Source: Streptomyces sp. NBC_01197 (lineage in GTDB: Bacteria > Actinomycetota > Actinomycetes > Streptomycetales > Streptomycetaceae). From it: 64,000 nt of DNA. The notes under the pieces are model-generated. The model worked only from the letters and a program-made list of their open reading frames with translations. It had not been told where the DNA came from and ran no database searches. The stretch spans positions 5,075,001 through 5,139,000 of the forward strand of contig NZ_CP108569.1 in the NCBI RefSeq assembly GCF_036010505.1. The letters run 5' to 3'. A program made the position numbers and the translations under genes. Positions 36,124 to 44,442 of the stretch are shown here, piece after piece (the first letter of the stretch is position 1; every line of letters starts with the position of its first letter).

Positions 36124-37554
36124 TCAGAACCAGTTCGCCGGGTTCGCGTGCTTGGCCAGGCTCTTGGCGCCGTCAGCGATGCCGCCTCCCATTTTGGATG
36201 CCTTGTCGCCTACCCAGTCGGCAGCCTTCCCGGCGCCCTTCTTGATGTCGCCCCAGTGCTGGACGATCTTCGCGCCACCGTAGACGACCCCGAATCCCAC
36301 GGCGAGGCCGATGGTGACGGGGTTGGGCGCGATCATGGCAGCAGTCATCGACGCGTTGAAGCCCGCTTCGGCGACATCGGCGACGTAGCCGGCGCCCTCC
36401 CTCTTGAAGGCTGCCACGGGGTTGCCCTGGGCGATGACATTCGCGGTGCTGAACCCGGTGGCGGCCACGCTGCCGACGATGCCGACACCCCGCAGGGCTC
36501 CTGCGACCTTCCCAGCACCGGCCAGTCCCTTCGCCAGTGATGTGGTACGGCTGAAGTTGAGGCTGCGAGCCTTCGAGTAGACATTGCCGGTAACCCTCAA
36601 AAGGTTGGCATTGCCGGCTCGTGACACCGCCTGGCCTGCGTGGGTGGTGCCTCCGTATCGTGCCGCCAGGGAGTCCGATCCCACTACGAAATCGATGGCC
36701 CGGTTGACGGAAACACCCTTCCAGAGGGGCGACTTCATGAGGGAAAGGCGGCGCACAACGTCGTAGCCCTCGCCTGTCCAGTCCCCGATGGTTCCTCGCG
36801 TTCCCGGAATCTTCTGTGCCCACTGGCTGAGCTTGCTCGGGAACCAGCTTCCTGGCGCGCCGAGTGAGCGGATCTTCGGGGAGTAAGCGACGATTTTGGG
36901 CCCGGCCCACTTGAACAGGCGGTTGCTGGAGTTCGCAAGTGCCGTGCCGATGCGGTCCTTCCAGGGCGCAAGGACCCCCGCTTTGAGCGAGTTGCCCACC
37001 AAGACCTTGGTGAGCACCGTTCCCTGCATGGTCACGGTCGCCGTGGTGCCGCCGACCGACTTCCAGTCGCCATACAGGTCCATGATGCTGACGATGGTCG
37101 CCGCATGCGGCTTGAGCCCGGGTATCTGTTCCAGTGCATGGGCCTTGATCCGGCCGATCCAGTGGCTCAGTGACTCGTTGGACTCCCTCTTGAACGCCGA
37201 CGCCTTGGGGCTCGTGCTGTCGGCGACAGAGTTGGCGAGCAGGATCTCGTCCGGTGACAGCCCTGTGCCGTCGTGCTCCTTGAGATATTCCTCAAGGTCC
37301 TTCGACGAAAACCCGGCCCACCGCATTCCGGCTTCTGGATCACCGCTCTCCAGTCTGGCGATCGACGCCCGCTTGCGGAGATCCGGGCCGGTGTCATGGG
37401 TCCAGGAACGCAGCGGTTTGAGTGATGCCAGATGGCCGGAGACGCCTAGTTGAGATGCCCTGGTGAACGCCTCATCCAAATTGTCCTGTACGCCACCTTT
37501 CCCGTCCAGGAGCTTGGCGAGCTGTTCCAGATCATCGGGATTGGCCATCCTCAT
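36124..37554 (-). CDS. Unknown protein with two C-terminal hydrophobic segments (possible polymorphic toxin/effector-like)
   Basis: I do not recognise this 476-residue protein as a named family. Residues 1-115 are a charged helical domain (DDLEQLAKLLDGKGG, DLEEYLKEHDGTGLSPDEILLANSV). The middle is mixed. The C-terminal third has two Gly/Ala-rich hydrophobic stretches (about 349-375 and 401-432) and ends DGAKSLAKHANPANWF. Paired hydrophobic Gly/Ala segments at the end resemble pore-forming or membrane-inserting effectors, but that is inference. No signal peptide is seen. The ATG at 37554 has GAGGAAA 9 bases upstream. Codon use is visibly less GC-rich than in the neighbours. The gene upstream, at 38353, is probably in the same operon. 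Confidence 0.7.
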   Translation of the reverse strand: MRMANPDDLEQLAKLLDGKGGVQDNLDEAFTRASQLGVSGHLASLKPLRSWTHDTGPDLRKRASIARLESGDPEAGMRWAGFSSKDLEEYLKEHDGTGLSPDEILLANSVADSTSPKASAFKRESNESLSHWIGRIKAHALEQIPGLKPHAATIVSIMDLYGDWKSVGGTTATVTMQGTVLTKVLVGNSLKAGVLAPWKDRIGTALANSSNRLFKWAGPKIVAYSPKIRSLGAPGSWFPSKLSQWAQKIPGTRGTIGDWTGEGYDVVRRLSLMKSPLWKGVSVNRAIDFVVGSDSLAARYGGTTHAGQAVSRAGNANLLRVTGNVYSKARSLNFSRTTSLAKGLAGAGKVAGALRGVGIVGSVAATGFSTANVIAQGNPVAAFKREGAGYVADVAEAGFNASMTAAMIAPNPVTIGLAVGFGVVYGGAKIVQHWGDIKKGAGKAADWVGDKASKMGGGIADGAKSLAKHANPANWF

Positions 37555-37666
37555 GTGGGCTGATTTCCTCGGGGGGTTCAGTTCGCCGGGCATGGGTCGG
37601 CGGCGCCCGGACTTGAGAATGCGTGAGGCCCAGCTCATCGGCTGACGGAGCGGGCCACGCGCCGTG

Positions 37667-38353
37667 CTACTTGTCGCCGACGAGGGCGAACGCGAAAGCC
37701 AGACGGCGGTCGATCCAGGCAGCACAAATATTGATCTTCGTGCTGCCCAGGGATGTGATGACGACCTCGTCTCCGGAGCGCCACTCCAGGGGCCGGTATC
37801 TGCTCCCAGGCTGATCGCCTTGGCCCGGGTTGAGCAAGTCGTCGAAGACGCCGGTGACAAACCTGCCCGCAGCCCGGCCTGCCACTTCCTTGGCGCTGCC
37901 ACTCGCCATCTTGTTGCGTCCGACGATCTCCGGACGTCCTGGCTGATCGATCCGCCAGGTGTGCTTGAACGGGCGCTTGGGCGGAACGCGCCGCAGGGTT
38001 CCGATGACGTCCCCCCGCGCGTCCCGCACCACGTGATGCCTTTCGCCCTTCACTTCCTGTGGGGCATCGAGGTAACAGAGCAGTTGTTGCTGCTCGATGT
38101 CCTCGTAAAGAGTCAGACCGGGTTCAGAAGGGAATGTGTGCTTCTCCGCGGTCGCCACGTAAGCGCAAGGAGCGAGGACTTGCATGTCCTTTTCGCCCTG
38201 CGGCACTCGTACGGCGCGAGGGCCGAATCCAGAACGTGTGCGCTTCGCTGTCTTGGGTCGTTCGACTGATCCAAGAACGAACTCGTTGACATCCGCCCAG
38301 GGAACTGGCTCCACCGGAGGTTCCGCGACCTTCTTGTCCCTGCCGAATCCCAC
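37667..38353 (-). CDS. Unknown protein, possibly LURP-one/Tubby-C-like
   Basis: This 228-residue protein is not a family I can name with confidence. HHVVRDARGDVIGTLRR, HTWRIDQPGRPEIVGRN and WRSGDEVVITSLG recall the strand pattern of LURP-one-related/Tubby-C-like domains, which bind lipid or act as scramblase relatives; this is a weak resemblance. The GTG start has AGGAGGAGG about 7 bases upstream. It lies 112 bases upstream of the larger unknown gene on the same strand. Both share less GC-biased codons, suggesting an acquired two-gene unit. Confidence 0.65.
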   Translation of the reverse strand: MGFGRDKKVAEPPVEPVPWADVNEFVLGSVERPKTAKRTRSGFGPRAVRVPQGEKDMQVLAPCAYVATAEKHTFPSEPGLTLYEDIEQQQLLCYLDAPQEVKGERHHVVRDARGDVIGTLRRVPPKRPFKHTWRIDQPGRPEIVGRNKMASGSAKEVAGRAAGRFVTGVFDDLLNPGQGDQPGSRYRPLEWRSGDEVVITSLGSTKINICAAWIDRRLAFAFALVGDK

Positions 38354-38596
38354 CGTTGCCTCCTCCTGAACCCCACTGACGAGCGAGACGATCTGAGCCC
38401 GGACCGATCCTATGGTGGTTGAGACGACGCCCCGCGCCGTACTCCGTCATGCTCCACATTGCTGGACAGGGGCGGAGCCTCCTGGGTGGCTACTCCCCCC
38501 GCGGTACGCCGCCCCGGTCGGCTACTCCGCCAGTACACCCCGCAGTTCCACCCCGTGGCCCGCCGCACTGTCCGAGCAGGCGCTTAGGGTTCAGGC

Positions 38597-41212
38597 ATGA
38601 AGCTACGCAAACCCCGCGGCCGGGTCCTCGCGAGCGCGGCCGCCGCGCTCGCCGTCCTCGCCGGGGCTGGTACCTGGACGGCCGTCGCGTCCGACGGGCC
38701 CGCGCCGGTGCACCGCGAGGACCGGCTGATGGCGGTTGACGGGGTGCGTATCGACACGTCGTACTTCACCGCAGGCGGCTCCGGGCGGCGGCCCGCCGTG
38801 CTGGTCGGGCACGGCTTCGGCGGCAGCAAGGACGATGTGAAGTCCCAGGCGCAGCAGTTGGCGCGGGACGGGTACGCGGTGCTGACCTGGTCGGCACGCG
38901 GCTTCGGGAAGTCGACCGGTGACATCGGGCTCAACGACCCCGGCCACGAGGTCAAGGACGTGTCCCGGCTGATCGACTGGCTGGCGACCCGCCCCGAAGT
39001 CCAGCTGGACAAGCCCGGCGACCCGCGCGTCGGCGTCACCGGAGCCTCGTACGGCGGTGCGATCTCGCTGCTCGCCGCCGGGTACGACCACCGCGTCGAC
39101 GCCATCGCGCCGCAGATCACCTACTGGAGCCTGGCCGACTCGCTCTTCCCGGACGGGGTGTTCAAGAAGCTCTGGGCCGGGATCTTCATCAACTCCGGCG
39201 GCGGCTGCGCCCGTTTCGAGAAACAGCTCTGCGCGATGTACGACCGGGTCGCCGGGAGCGGCAAGCCGGACGCCGCCGCCCGCAAGATGCTCGACGAGCG
39301 GAGCCCATCGGGGGTGGGCGGCCGGATCAAGGTGCCCTCGCTGATCGTCCAGGGCCAGACTGACTCCCTCTTCCCGCTGGGCCAGGCCGATGCCGCGGCG
39401 AAGCGGATCAAGGCCAACGGCGCGCCCGTATCGGTCGACTGGATCGCCGGCGGGCATGACGGCGGCGACGGGGAGAGCAGCCGGATCAACGGACGGATCG
39501 CCTCCTGGTTCGACCGCTATCTCAAGGGCGACAAGGGCGCCGACACCGGGCCGGCCTTCCGTGTCACCCGTACGGGCGGGGTCGATTCGACCGATGGCGC
39601 GGCCCAGTTGAGGGGTGCGAGCAGTGGCCACTACCCCGGCCTGGAGAGCGGCGGGCACCCACTCGCGCTCACCGGCCGCGAGCAGACCGTGGAGAACCCG
39701 GCAGGCGGCGCGCCGCCCGCGATCTCCGCCGTACCGGGCGTCGCCGCGCTCTCCCAGCTCTCGGGGCTCGGGGTCGGGCTCTCGCTGGACTTCCCAGGCC
39801 AGTACGCGCACTTCGACTCCGCACCGGTGACCACCGCCCTCACCGTCACCGGCGCACCGAAGGCCAGGGTCAGGGTCACGTCGTCCTCGCCGGACGCGGT
39901 CCTGTTCGCCAAGGTGTACGACGTGCCGCCGGACGGCAAGCAGCAGGTGCTGCCCCACCAGCTCGTCGCCCCGGTCCGGATCACCGGGGCGAAGGCGGGC
40001 CGGACGGTCGAGCTGACCCTTCCGGCCATCGACCACAAGGTCGAGGCCGGACACCGGCTGCGGCTGGTCCTCGCGTCGACCGACCTCGGTTACGCGTCCC
40101 CGGCGTCCCCCGCCACGTACACCGTCTCGTCGGCCGGACCACTGACCGTCCCCACGGTGCCGGCGCTGCGCACCGCGAGTGCCGGGTTCCCCTGGTGGGT
40201 GTGGGGACTTCCGGCGCTGGGCGCGCTGATCGCGGCCGTGCTGCTGGTGCCGCGGCGGGTGAGGTCCGTCCCCGCACCCGACCCCGAGCTGGCGCATCTG
40301 CCGCTGCGGATCACCGGGCTGACCAAGAAGTACGCCAGGTCCGCCGACCGGTACGCGGTCCGTGATCTGTCCTTCGACGTGGGAAAGGGCCAGGTGCTCG
40401 GCCTGCTCGGGCCCAATGGCGCGGGCAAGACCACCACGCTGCGGATGCTGATGGGGCTCATCACGCCTGACGGCGGCGAGATCCGGGTGTTCGGCCACGC
40501 GATCCGGCCGGGTGCGCCCGTCCTCTCGCGGGTCGGCGCTTTCGTCGAGGGGGCCGGGTTCCTGCCGCACCTCTCCGGGCGGGCCAACCTCGATCTGTAC
40601 TGGCAGGCCACCGGCCGCCCCACCGAGGACGCGCACGTCGCCGAGGCGCTGGAGATCGCCGGTCTTGGCGACGCGCTGGACCGCGCGGTCCGTACGTACT
40701 CGCAGGGGATGCGGCAGCGGCTCGCCATCGCCCAGGCCATGCTCGGCCTGCCCGACCTGCTGATCCTGGATGAGCCGACGAACGGACTCGACCCGCCGCA
40801 GATCCGCGAGATGCGGGACGTGATGATCCGGTACGCGGCCGAAGGCCGGACCGTGATCGTCTCCAGCCATCTGCTGGCGGAAGTCGAGCAGTCCTGCACG
40901 CATCTGGTCGTCATGGACCACGGACAGCTCGTCCAGGCCGGACCCGTCGCCGAGATCATCGGCAGTGGGGACACCCTCCTCGTCACCGCCGCCGAGGAGA
41001 TCACGGAGGCGCTGGCCGGGAAGGTGGCCGCGCTGCCCGGCATCGGCTCCGCCGTACGCACCGACGACGGACTGCTCGTCCGGCTGGACGGAGCCACCCC
41101 GGCGGTCCTCGTCGCGGAACTGCTGCGGCTGGACGTGCCGTTGACCGGCATGGGACCGCACCGCCGCCTGGAGGACGCGTTCCTCACCCTGATCGGAGGC
41201 CAACCCGTATGA
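38597..41212 (+). CDS. Fusion of exported alpha/beta hydrolase (CocE/S15-like) and ABC transporter ATPase
   Basis: This 871-residue protein joins two activities. Residues about 5-30 are a signal anchor. Residues about 45-310 are an alpha/beta hydrolase with HGFGGSKDD, nucleophile motif GASYGG (S151), acid D256 and H287 in AGGHDG, followed by a beta-rich domain (about 400-515) like that of CocE/X-Pro peptidases. A membrane helix (about 531-551) leads to an ABC ATPase with GPNGAGKTT (605-613), YSQGMRQRLAIAQ and LLILDEPTNGLD. This places the hydrolase outside and the ATPase inside. The stop overlaps the permease start (ATGA), so the two form one transporter. Substrate unknown. Confidence 0.9.
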   Translation: MKLRKPRGRVLASAAAALAVLAGAGTWTAVASDGPAPVHREDRLMAVDGVRIDTSYFTAGGSGRRPAVLVGHGFGGSKDDVKSQAQQLARDGYAVLTWSARGFGKSTGDIGLNDPGHEVKDVSRLIDWLATRPEVQLDKPGDPRVGVTGASYGGAISLLAAGYDHRVDAIAPQITYWSLADSLFPDGVFKKLWAGIFINSGGGCARFEKQLCAMYDRVAGSGKPDAAARKMLDERSPSGVGGRIKVPSLIVQGQTDSLFPLGQADAAAKRIKANGAPVSVDWIAGGHDGGDGESSRINGRIASWFDRYLKGDKGADTGPAFRVTRTGGVDSTDGAAQLRGASSGHYPGLESGGHPLALTGREQTVENPAGGAPPAISAVPGVAALSQLSGLGVGLSLDFPGQYAHFDSAPVTTALTVTGAPKARVRVTSSSPDAVLFAKVYDVPPDGKQQVLPHQLVAPVRITGAKAGRTVELTLPAIDHKVEAGHRLRLVLASTDLGYASPASPATYTVSSAGPLTVPTVPALRTASAGFPWWVWGLPALGALIAAVLLVPRRVRSVPAPDPELAHLPLRITGLTKKYARSADRYAVRDLSFDVGKGQVLGLLGPNGAGKTTTLRMLMGLITPDGGEIRVFGHAIRPGAPVLSRVGAFVEGAGFLPHLSGRANLDLYWQATGRPTEDAHVAEALEIAGLGDALDRAVRTYSQGMRQRLAIAQAMLGLPDLLILDEPTNGLDPPQIREMRDVMIRYAAEGRTVIVSSHLLAEVEQSCTHLVVMDHGQLVQAGPVAEIIGSGDTLLVTAAEEITEALAGKVAALPGIGSAVRTDDGLLVRLDGATPAVLVAELLRLDVPLTGMGPHRRLEDAFLTLIGGQPV

Positions 41213-42129
41213 GCACGACCGTCCTCCCGGACCCAGCCGCCCCCGACCCCGCCCTCCGGGGCCCCGCTCGTCCTGACCCCGCGACAGCCACCGCGCCCGG
41301 ATACCGCGCACGGCACACGCTGCCCCTGCTGGTCGAGGCGAAACGGCAGTTCAGGCGGCGGCGCACGCTGGCGATGGGCGCGGTGCTCGTCGCGCTGCCG
41401 TTCATCCTGGTCGCGGCGTTCGCGGTCGGCGGCACCCCCAGCGGCAGCGGCCGGAACGGTCCGACGCTGCTGGACACCGCGACGGCTTCCGGCGCGAACT
41501 ACGCGGCGACCTGCCTGTTCGTGTCGGCGGGCTTCCTGCTGGTGGTGCCGGTCGCGCTGTTCTGCGGCGACACAGTGGCATCGGAGGCCGGCTGGTCATC
41601 GCTGCGCTATCTGCTCGCCGCGCCCGTGCCGCGCGCCCGGCTGCTGTGGAGCAAGCTCACGGTTGCCCTCGTCTTCAGCCTGGCGGCGATGGTGGTGCTG
41701 CCGGTGGTGGCGCTCGCGGTGGGCACGGTCGCGTACGGCTGGGGGCCGCTGGAGCTGCCCACCGGGGGCTCGCTCGCAGCGGGGGACACGGTGCCGCGGC
41801 TGGTGCTCGTGGTGGCGTTCATCTTCGTGTCCCAACTGGTCACGGCGGCACTCGCGTTCTGGCTCTCCACCAGGACGGACGCGCCGCTGGGAGCGGTCGG
41901 CGGCGCGGTCGGTCTGACGATCGTCGGGAACGTCCTGGACGCGGTGACCGCGCTCGGCTCCTGGCGCGACTTCCTGCCCGCGCACTGGCAGTTCGCCTGG
42001 GCGGACGCACTCCAGCCTCAGCTCGAATGGGGCGGCATGGTCAAGGGCGCGGCCGTGTCGGTGGCGTACGCGCTCGTCCTCTTCGCGCTGGCCTTCAGGG
42101 GGTTCGCCCGGAAGGACATCGTGTCGTAG
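41209..42129 (+). CDS. ABC transporter permease partner of the hydrolase/ATPase fusion
   Basis: This 306-residue membrane protein has about six hydrophobic segments in the ABC-2 permease pattern, including LFCGDTVASEAGWSSLRYLLAAPVPR, typical of drug- and lipid-export type permeases. The first 35 residues are Pro/Ala-rich and cytoplasmic. Its ATG overlaps the stop of the fusion gene, so both products are made together and presumably form an exporter linked to an extracellular hydrolase. No regulator is adjacent. Confidence 0.87.
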   Translation: MSTTVLPDPAAPDPALRGPARPDPATATAPGYRARHTLPLLVEAKRQFRRRRTLAMGAVLVALPFILVAAFAVGGTPSGSGRNGPTLLDTATASGANYAATCLFVSAGFLLVVPVALFCGDTVASEAGWSSLRYLLAAPVPRARLLWSKLTVALVFSLAAMVVLPVVALAVGTVAYGWGPLELPTGGSLAAGDTVPRLVLVVAFIFVSQLVTAALAFWLSTRTDAPLGAVGGAVGLTIVGNVLDAVTALGSWRDFLPAHWQFAWADALQPQLEWGGMVKGAAVSVAYALVLFALAFRGFARKDIVS

Positions 42130-42159
42130 CGGAGGGCGGCCCCGCGGCGGCCATGCGGG

Positions 42160-42444
42160 GTGGGAAGAGAGAGCGGGGCCACCGCCGGCGCGCTCAGCCT
42201 GGCCGAACCCCTGGCCGCCGCGGTGCTGGGGATCGCGCTGCTCGGGGAGCGGCTGAGCCCCTCAGGTGTGGCGGGCGGGGTGCTCCTGCTGGGCGGGCTG
42301 GTACTGGTCTCCGCCCTGCCCAGCGCTGGAGGCTACGGCTCCCATGCGGAGGGCGGCGCCAGGCCCCGGCTCCCGTGCTGCCCGGACGGGGAGCGGGCGC
42401 GGAGACGTAGGTGCTCGGTATCCACGGCGTTACGGCAGCGGTGA
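42160..42444 (+). pseudogene. Remnant of an EamA/DMT-type transporter C-terminus
   Basis: The frame carries a short stretch matching the last two helices of EamA drug/metabolite transporters (TAGALSLAEPLAAAVLGIALL, then GERLSPSGVAGGVLLLGGLVL), coded at about 42178-42320. Everything upstream of that is missing and the end is not family-like. It has no ribosome site and is too short to be a transporter, so it is read as a decayed fragment. Confidence 0.65.
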
Positions 42445-42497
42445 TGCTGGTGATCAGCGTGCTCCTGCTCAGCGCGTAACCCCTTGCCACGGTGGCG

Positions 42498-42531
42498 CCT
42501 TTGCGTCGGTGGCCCCTTTGCGTCGGTGGCC
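42498..42531. repeat. 17-base tandem duplication
   Basis: CCTTTGCGTCGGTGGCC occurs at 42498-42514 and again at 42515-42531, directly adjoining. It lies in the gene-free stretch between the transporter remnant and terB. Function is not evident. Confidence 0.8.
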
Positions 42532-42588
42532 CCTCGCCTCACACCGTGGTCATCACGGAGTGGGGCAAGGGGCGGGCGCCACCTCGGA

Positions 42589-43044
42589 CTACAGGTCGAA
42601 CTCCGTCGGCGCGATCCCCAGCGCGAAGCACGCCTCGCGGACCACGGCCCGCTCGGACTTGTCGAAGTCTCCGTCGGCGCCGCCGATCACGATGCCGATC
42701 TGGATGACGGCGCGGGCCTCGGTGGGCTTCTTGCTGACCTTGCCGATGGTCTGCAGGATGCTGACCTTGCCGAAGTCGAAGTCGGCGGTGAGCTTCTGGC
42801 AGTAGTCGTTGAAGCGCGCCTGCAGGTCGTCCGCCGTGAAGTTCGTCAGGACGTCATTGGTGGCGATCAGCGAGGCGACGCGCTGGCGCTCCGCGGGGTC
42901 GATCGAGCCGTCGGCCGCGGCGACCAGCGCGCACATGGCCATGCTGGCATCCCGGAATCCGCCGCTCTTGAGGTCGTTCTTCTTCGCGTCGAGCTGCGTC
43001 TGCATCGTCTTCGCAGAGTCCTTCAAGCGGTCCCACAGGGCCAT
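42589..43044 (-). CDS. TerB-family tellurite resistance protein
   Basis: This 151-residue protein is a TerB-like helical metal-binding protein. Acidic motifs AADGSIDPAERQ and GGADGDFDKSE mark the two conserved sites. TerB proteins go with tellurite and stress resistance at the membrane; no terZ, terD or other ter genes are adjacent, so this is a stand-alone copy as often seen in Streptomyces. The ATG has GAGGAG upstream. Confidence 0.88.
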   Translation of the reverse strand: MALWDRLKDSAKTMQTQLDAKKNDLKSGGFRDASMAMCALVAAADGSIDPAERQRVASLIATNDVLTNFTADDLQARFNDYCQKLTADFDFGKVSILQTIGKVSKKPTEARAVIQIGIVIGGADGDFDKSERAVVREACFALGIAPTEFDL

Positions 43045-43205
43045 CAGCCGTCTCCTCGTTCACCACGTGACCATTTTGATCACTCTTTACGGAGAGACAA
43101 CGGCCGGACCCGTCAGGAAGTGCCCGCTGCGGTGTCACTCGGCGATGGCCGCCGGGCCCGGACGGCGGCCGGCGGTTCCGGTGCGCGTGGCAGACTGGCT
43201 GTCCG

Positions 43206-44108
43206 ATGAACCTCGACTCCACCGACCTCGCGCTCGTCCACCTCCTCCAGGAGGACGGCCGCACGTCCTACGAGACGCTCGCCGCGCGCGTCGGTCTCTC
43301 CCGCGCCGCCGCCCGCGCACGGGCGCTGCGGCTGACCGAGGAGGGGGTCCTGCGGATCGTCGGTGTCATCCACCCCGCGGTGCTCGGGCGCACGGTCAGC
43401 GCGCATGTGGCCATTGACCTCGTCGGGCCCGCCGAACCCGTCGCGCGGACCGTGGCCGGGCTCTCCGAAGCGGTCTTCGTGACGCTGACCGCAGGCCGGC
43501 GCCCGGTCATCGCGGAGCTGCGGACGTCCGATTTCGACGCGCTGAGCGCCCTGGTGGCGGACGTGGCGCGGCTGCCCGGTGTACGGGGTGTCGACACGAC
43601 CCCGTACACGCGCGTACTCAAGGACCCCTATCTGCCGGTGACTTCGCCCGGCGTGGTGAGCCTCGACGAGACGGATCACGCGATCCTGCGGGCGCTCCAG
43701 GCCGACGGGCGCATGTCCTACGCCGAGTTGGCGGACCGGATCGCCATGTCGGCCGCCGCCGCGCGGGCCCGCTCACTGCGCCTGCTGGACGCCGGTGTCT
43801 TCCGGGTCGCGGCCCTGGTCCGTCCGGGAACGCTCGGTATGGGCCATCTCGCGGGCTTCTCGATGCGCCGCTCCGGTGACGTGCGCGGCGCGGCGGCGGT
43901 GGGCGGTCTGCTGGCCACCGAGCAGGTGCAGTTCGCCGCCGAGTGTGTGGGCCGCGCGGACGTGATCGGCACGGTGGGCGGCGAGACTCTCGCCGATGTG
44001 CTGGTCTCGCTGGAGAAACTGCGCGCGCTGGACGGCGTACACGGTCTGGAGAGCTGGCTCCACCTGGAGCTGGTCAAGGAGCGCTACGACTCGCTGACCA
44101 CGAGCTGA
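43206..44108 (+). CDS. Double-unit Lrp/AsnC-family regulator
   Basis: This 300-residue regulator contains two AsnC units in tandem. HTHs lie at about residues 4-50 (STDLALVHLLQEDGRTSYETLA) and 155-200 (ETDHAILRALQADGRMSYAELA), each followed by a RAM-like sensing domain. Lrp/AsnC proteins respond to amino acids or related small molecules. It is upstream of an amidohydrolase and an NCS1 permease on the same strand, which it may control through the AT-rich dyad at 44216-44263. No clear ribosome site precedes the ATG. Confidence 0.9.
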   Translation: MNLDSTDLALVHLLQEDGRTSYETLAARVGLSRAAARARALRLTEEGVLRIVGVIHPAVLGRTVSAHVAIDLVGPAEPVARTVAGLSEAVFVTLTAGRRPVIAELRTSDFDALSALVADVARLPGVRGVDTTPYTRVLKDPYLPVTSPGVVSLDETDHAILRALQADGRMSYAELADRIAMSAAAARARSLRLLDAGVFRVAALVRPGTLGMGHLAGFSMRRSGDVRGAAAVGGLLATEQVQFAAECVGRADVIGTVGGETLADVLVSLEKLRALDGVHGLESWLHLELVKERYDSLTTS

Positions 44109-44442
44109 CAGCGGTCTCCTCTTCCCTTTCCTCCTTCCCCGTCACCGCCACCCATTTCCCACACCCGCCCGTCCCTCCCCGTCCGCACGCGGTTCGCTCG
44201 CGCCCGCCCTCCACCGCAAGTGAAAAGTTCTTCATCCACCCCTCTGGATAATTTTTCGCTTGCGTCGTACTGTCGCACTCAGCGAATCGCTCGCACATGC
44301 CTCTCTCGGGTGTCGATTCGTTTCCCGTGGCGCTGGGCCGCCCGGTGCCTGTTTGAACCACATAAGCCGACGCCCGGCCCCGGCAGCAGCGCCCGCCCAC
44401 CGGGAGACCGCACGCCCCTCCCCGTACTACCGGAGCACCCAC
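44109..44442. promoter_or_regulatory. 334-base control region upstream of the amidohydrolase, with an AT-rich dyad
   Basis: GCAAGTGAAAA (44216-44226) pairs with TTTTCGCTTGC (44253-44263) with one T-G wobble, and ATCCA (44234-44238) pairs with TGGAT (44245-44249) inside it. This AT-rich nested dyad stands out in a GC-rich setting. It could be a binding site for the upstream Lrp/AsnC regulator or that gene's terminator. GGAG at 44432-44435 serves the amidohydrolase start. Confidence 0.55.
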
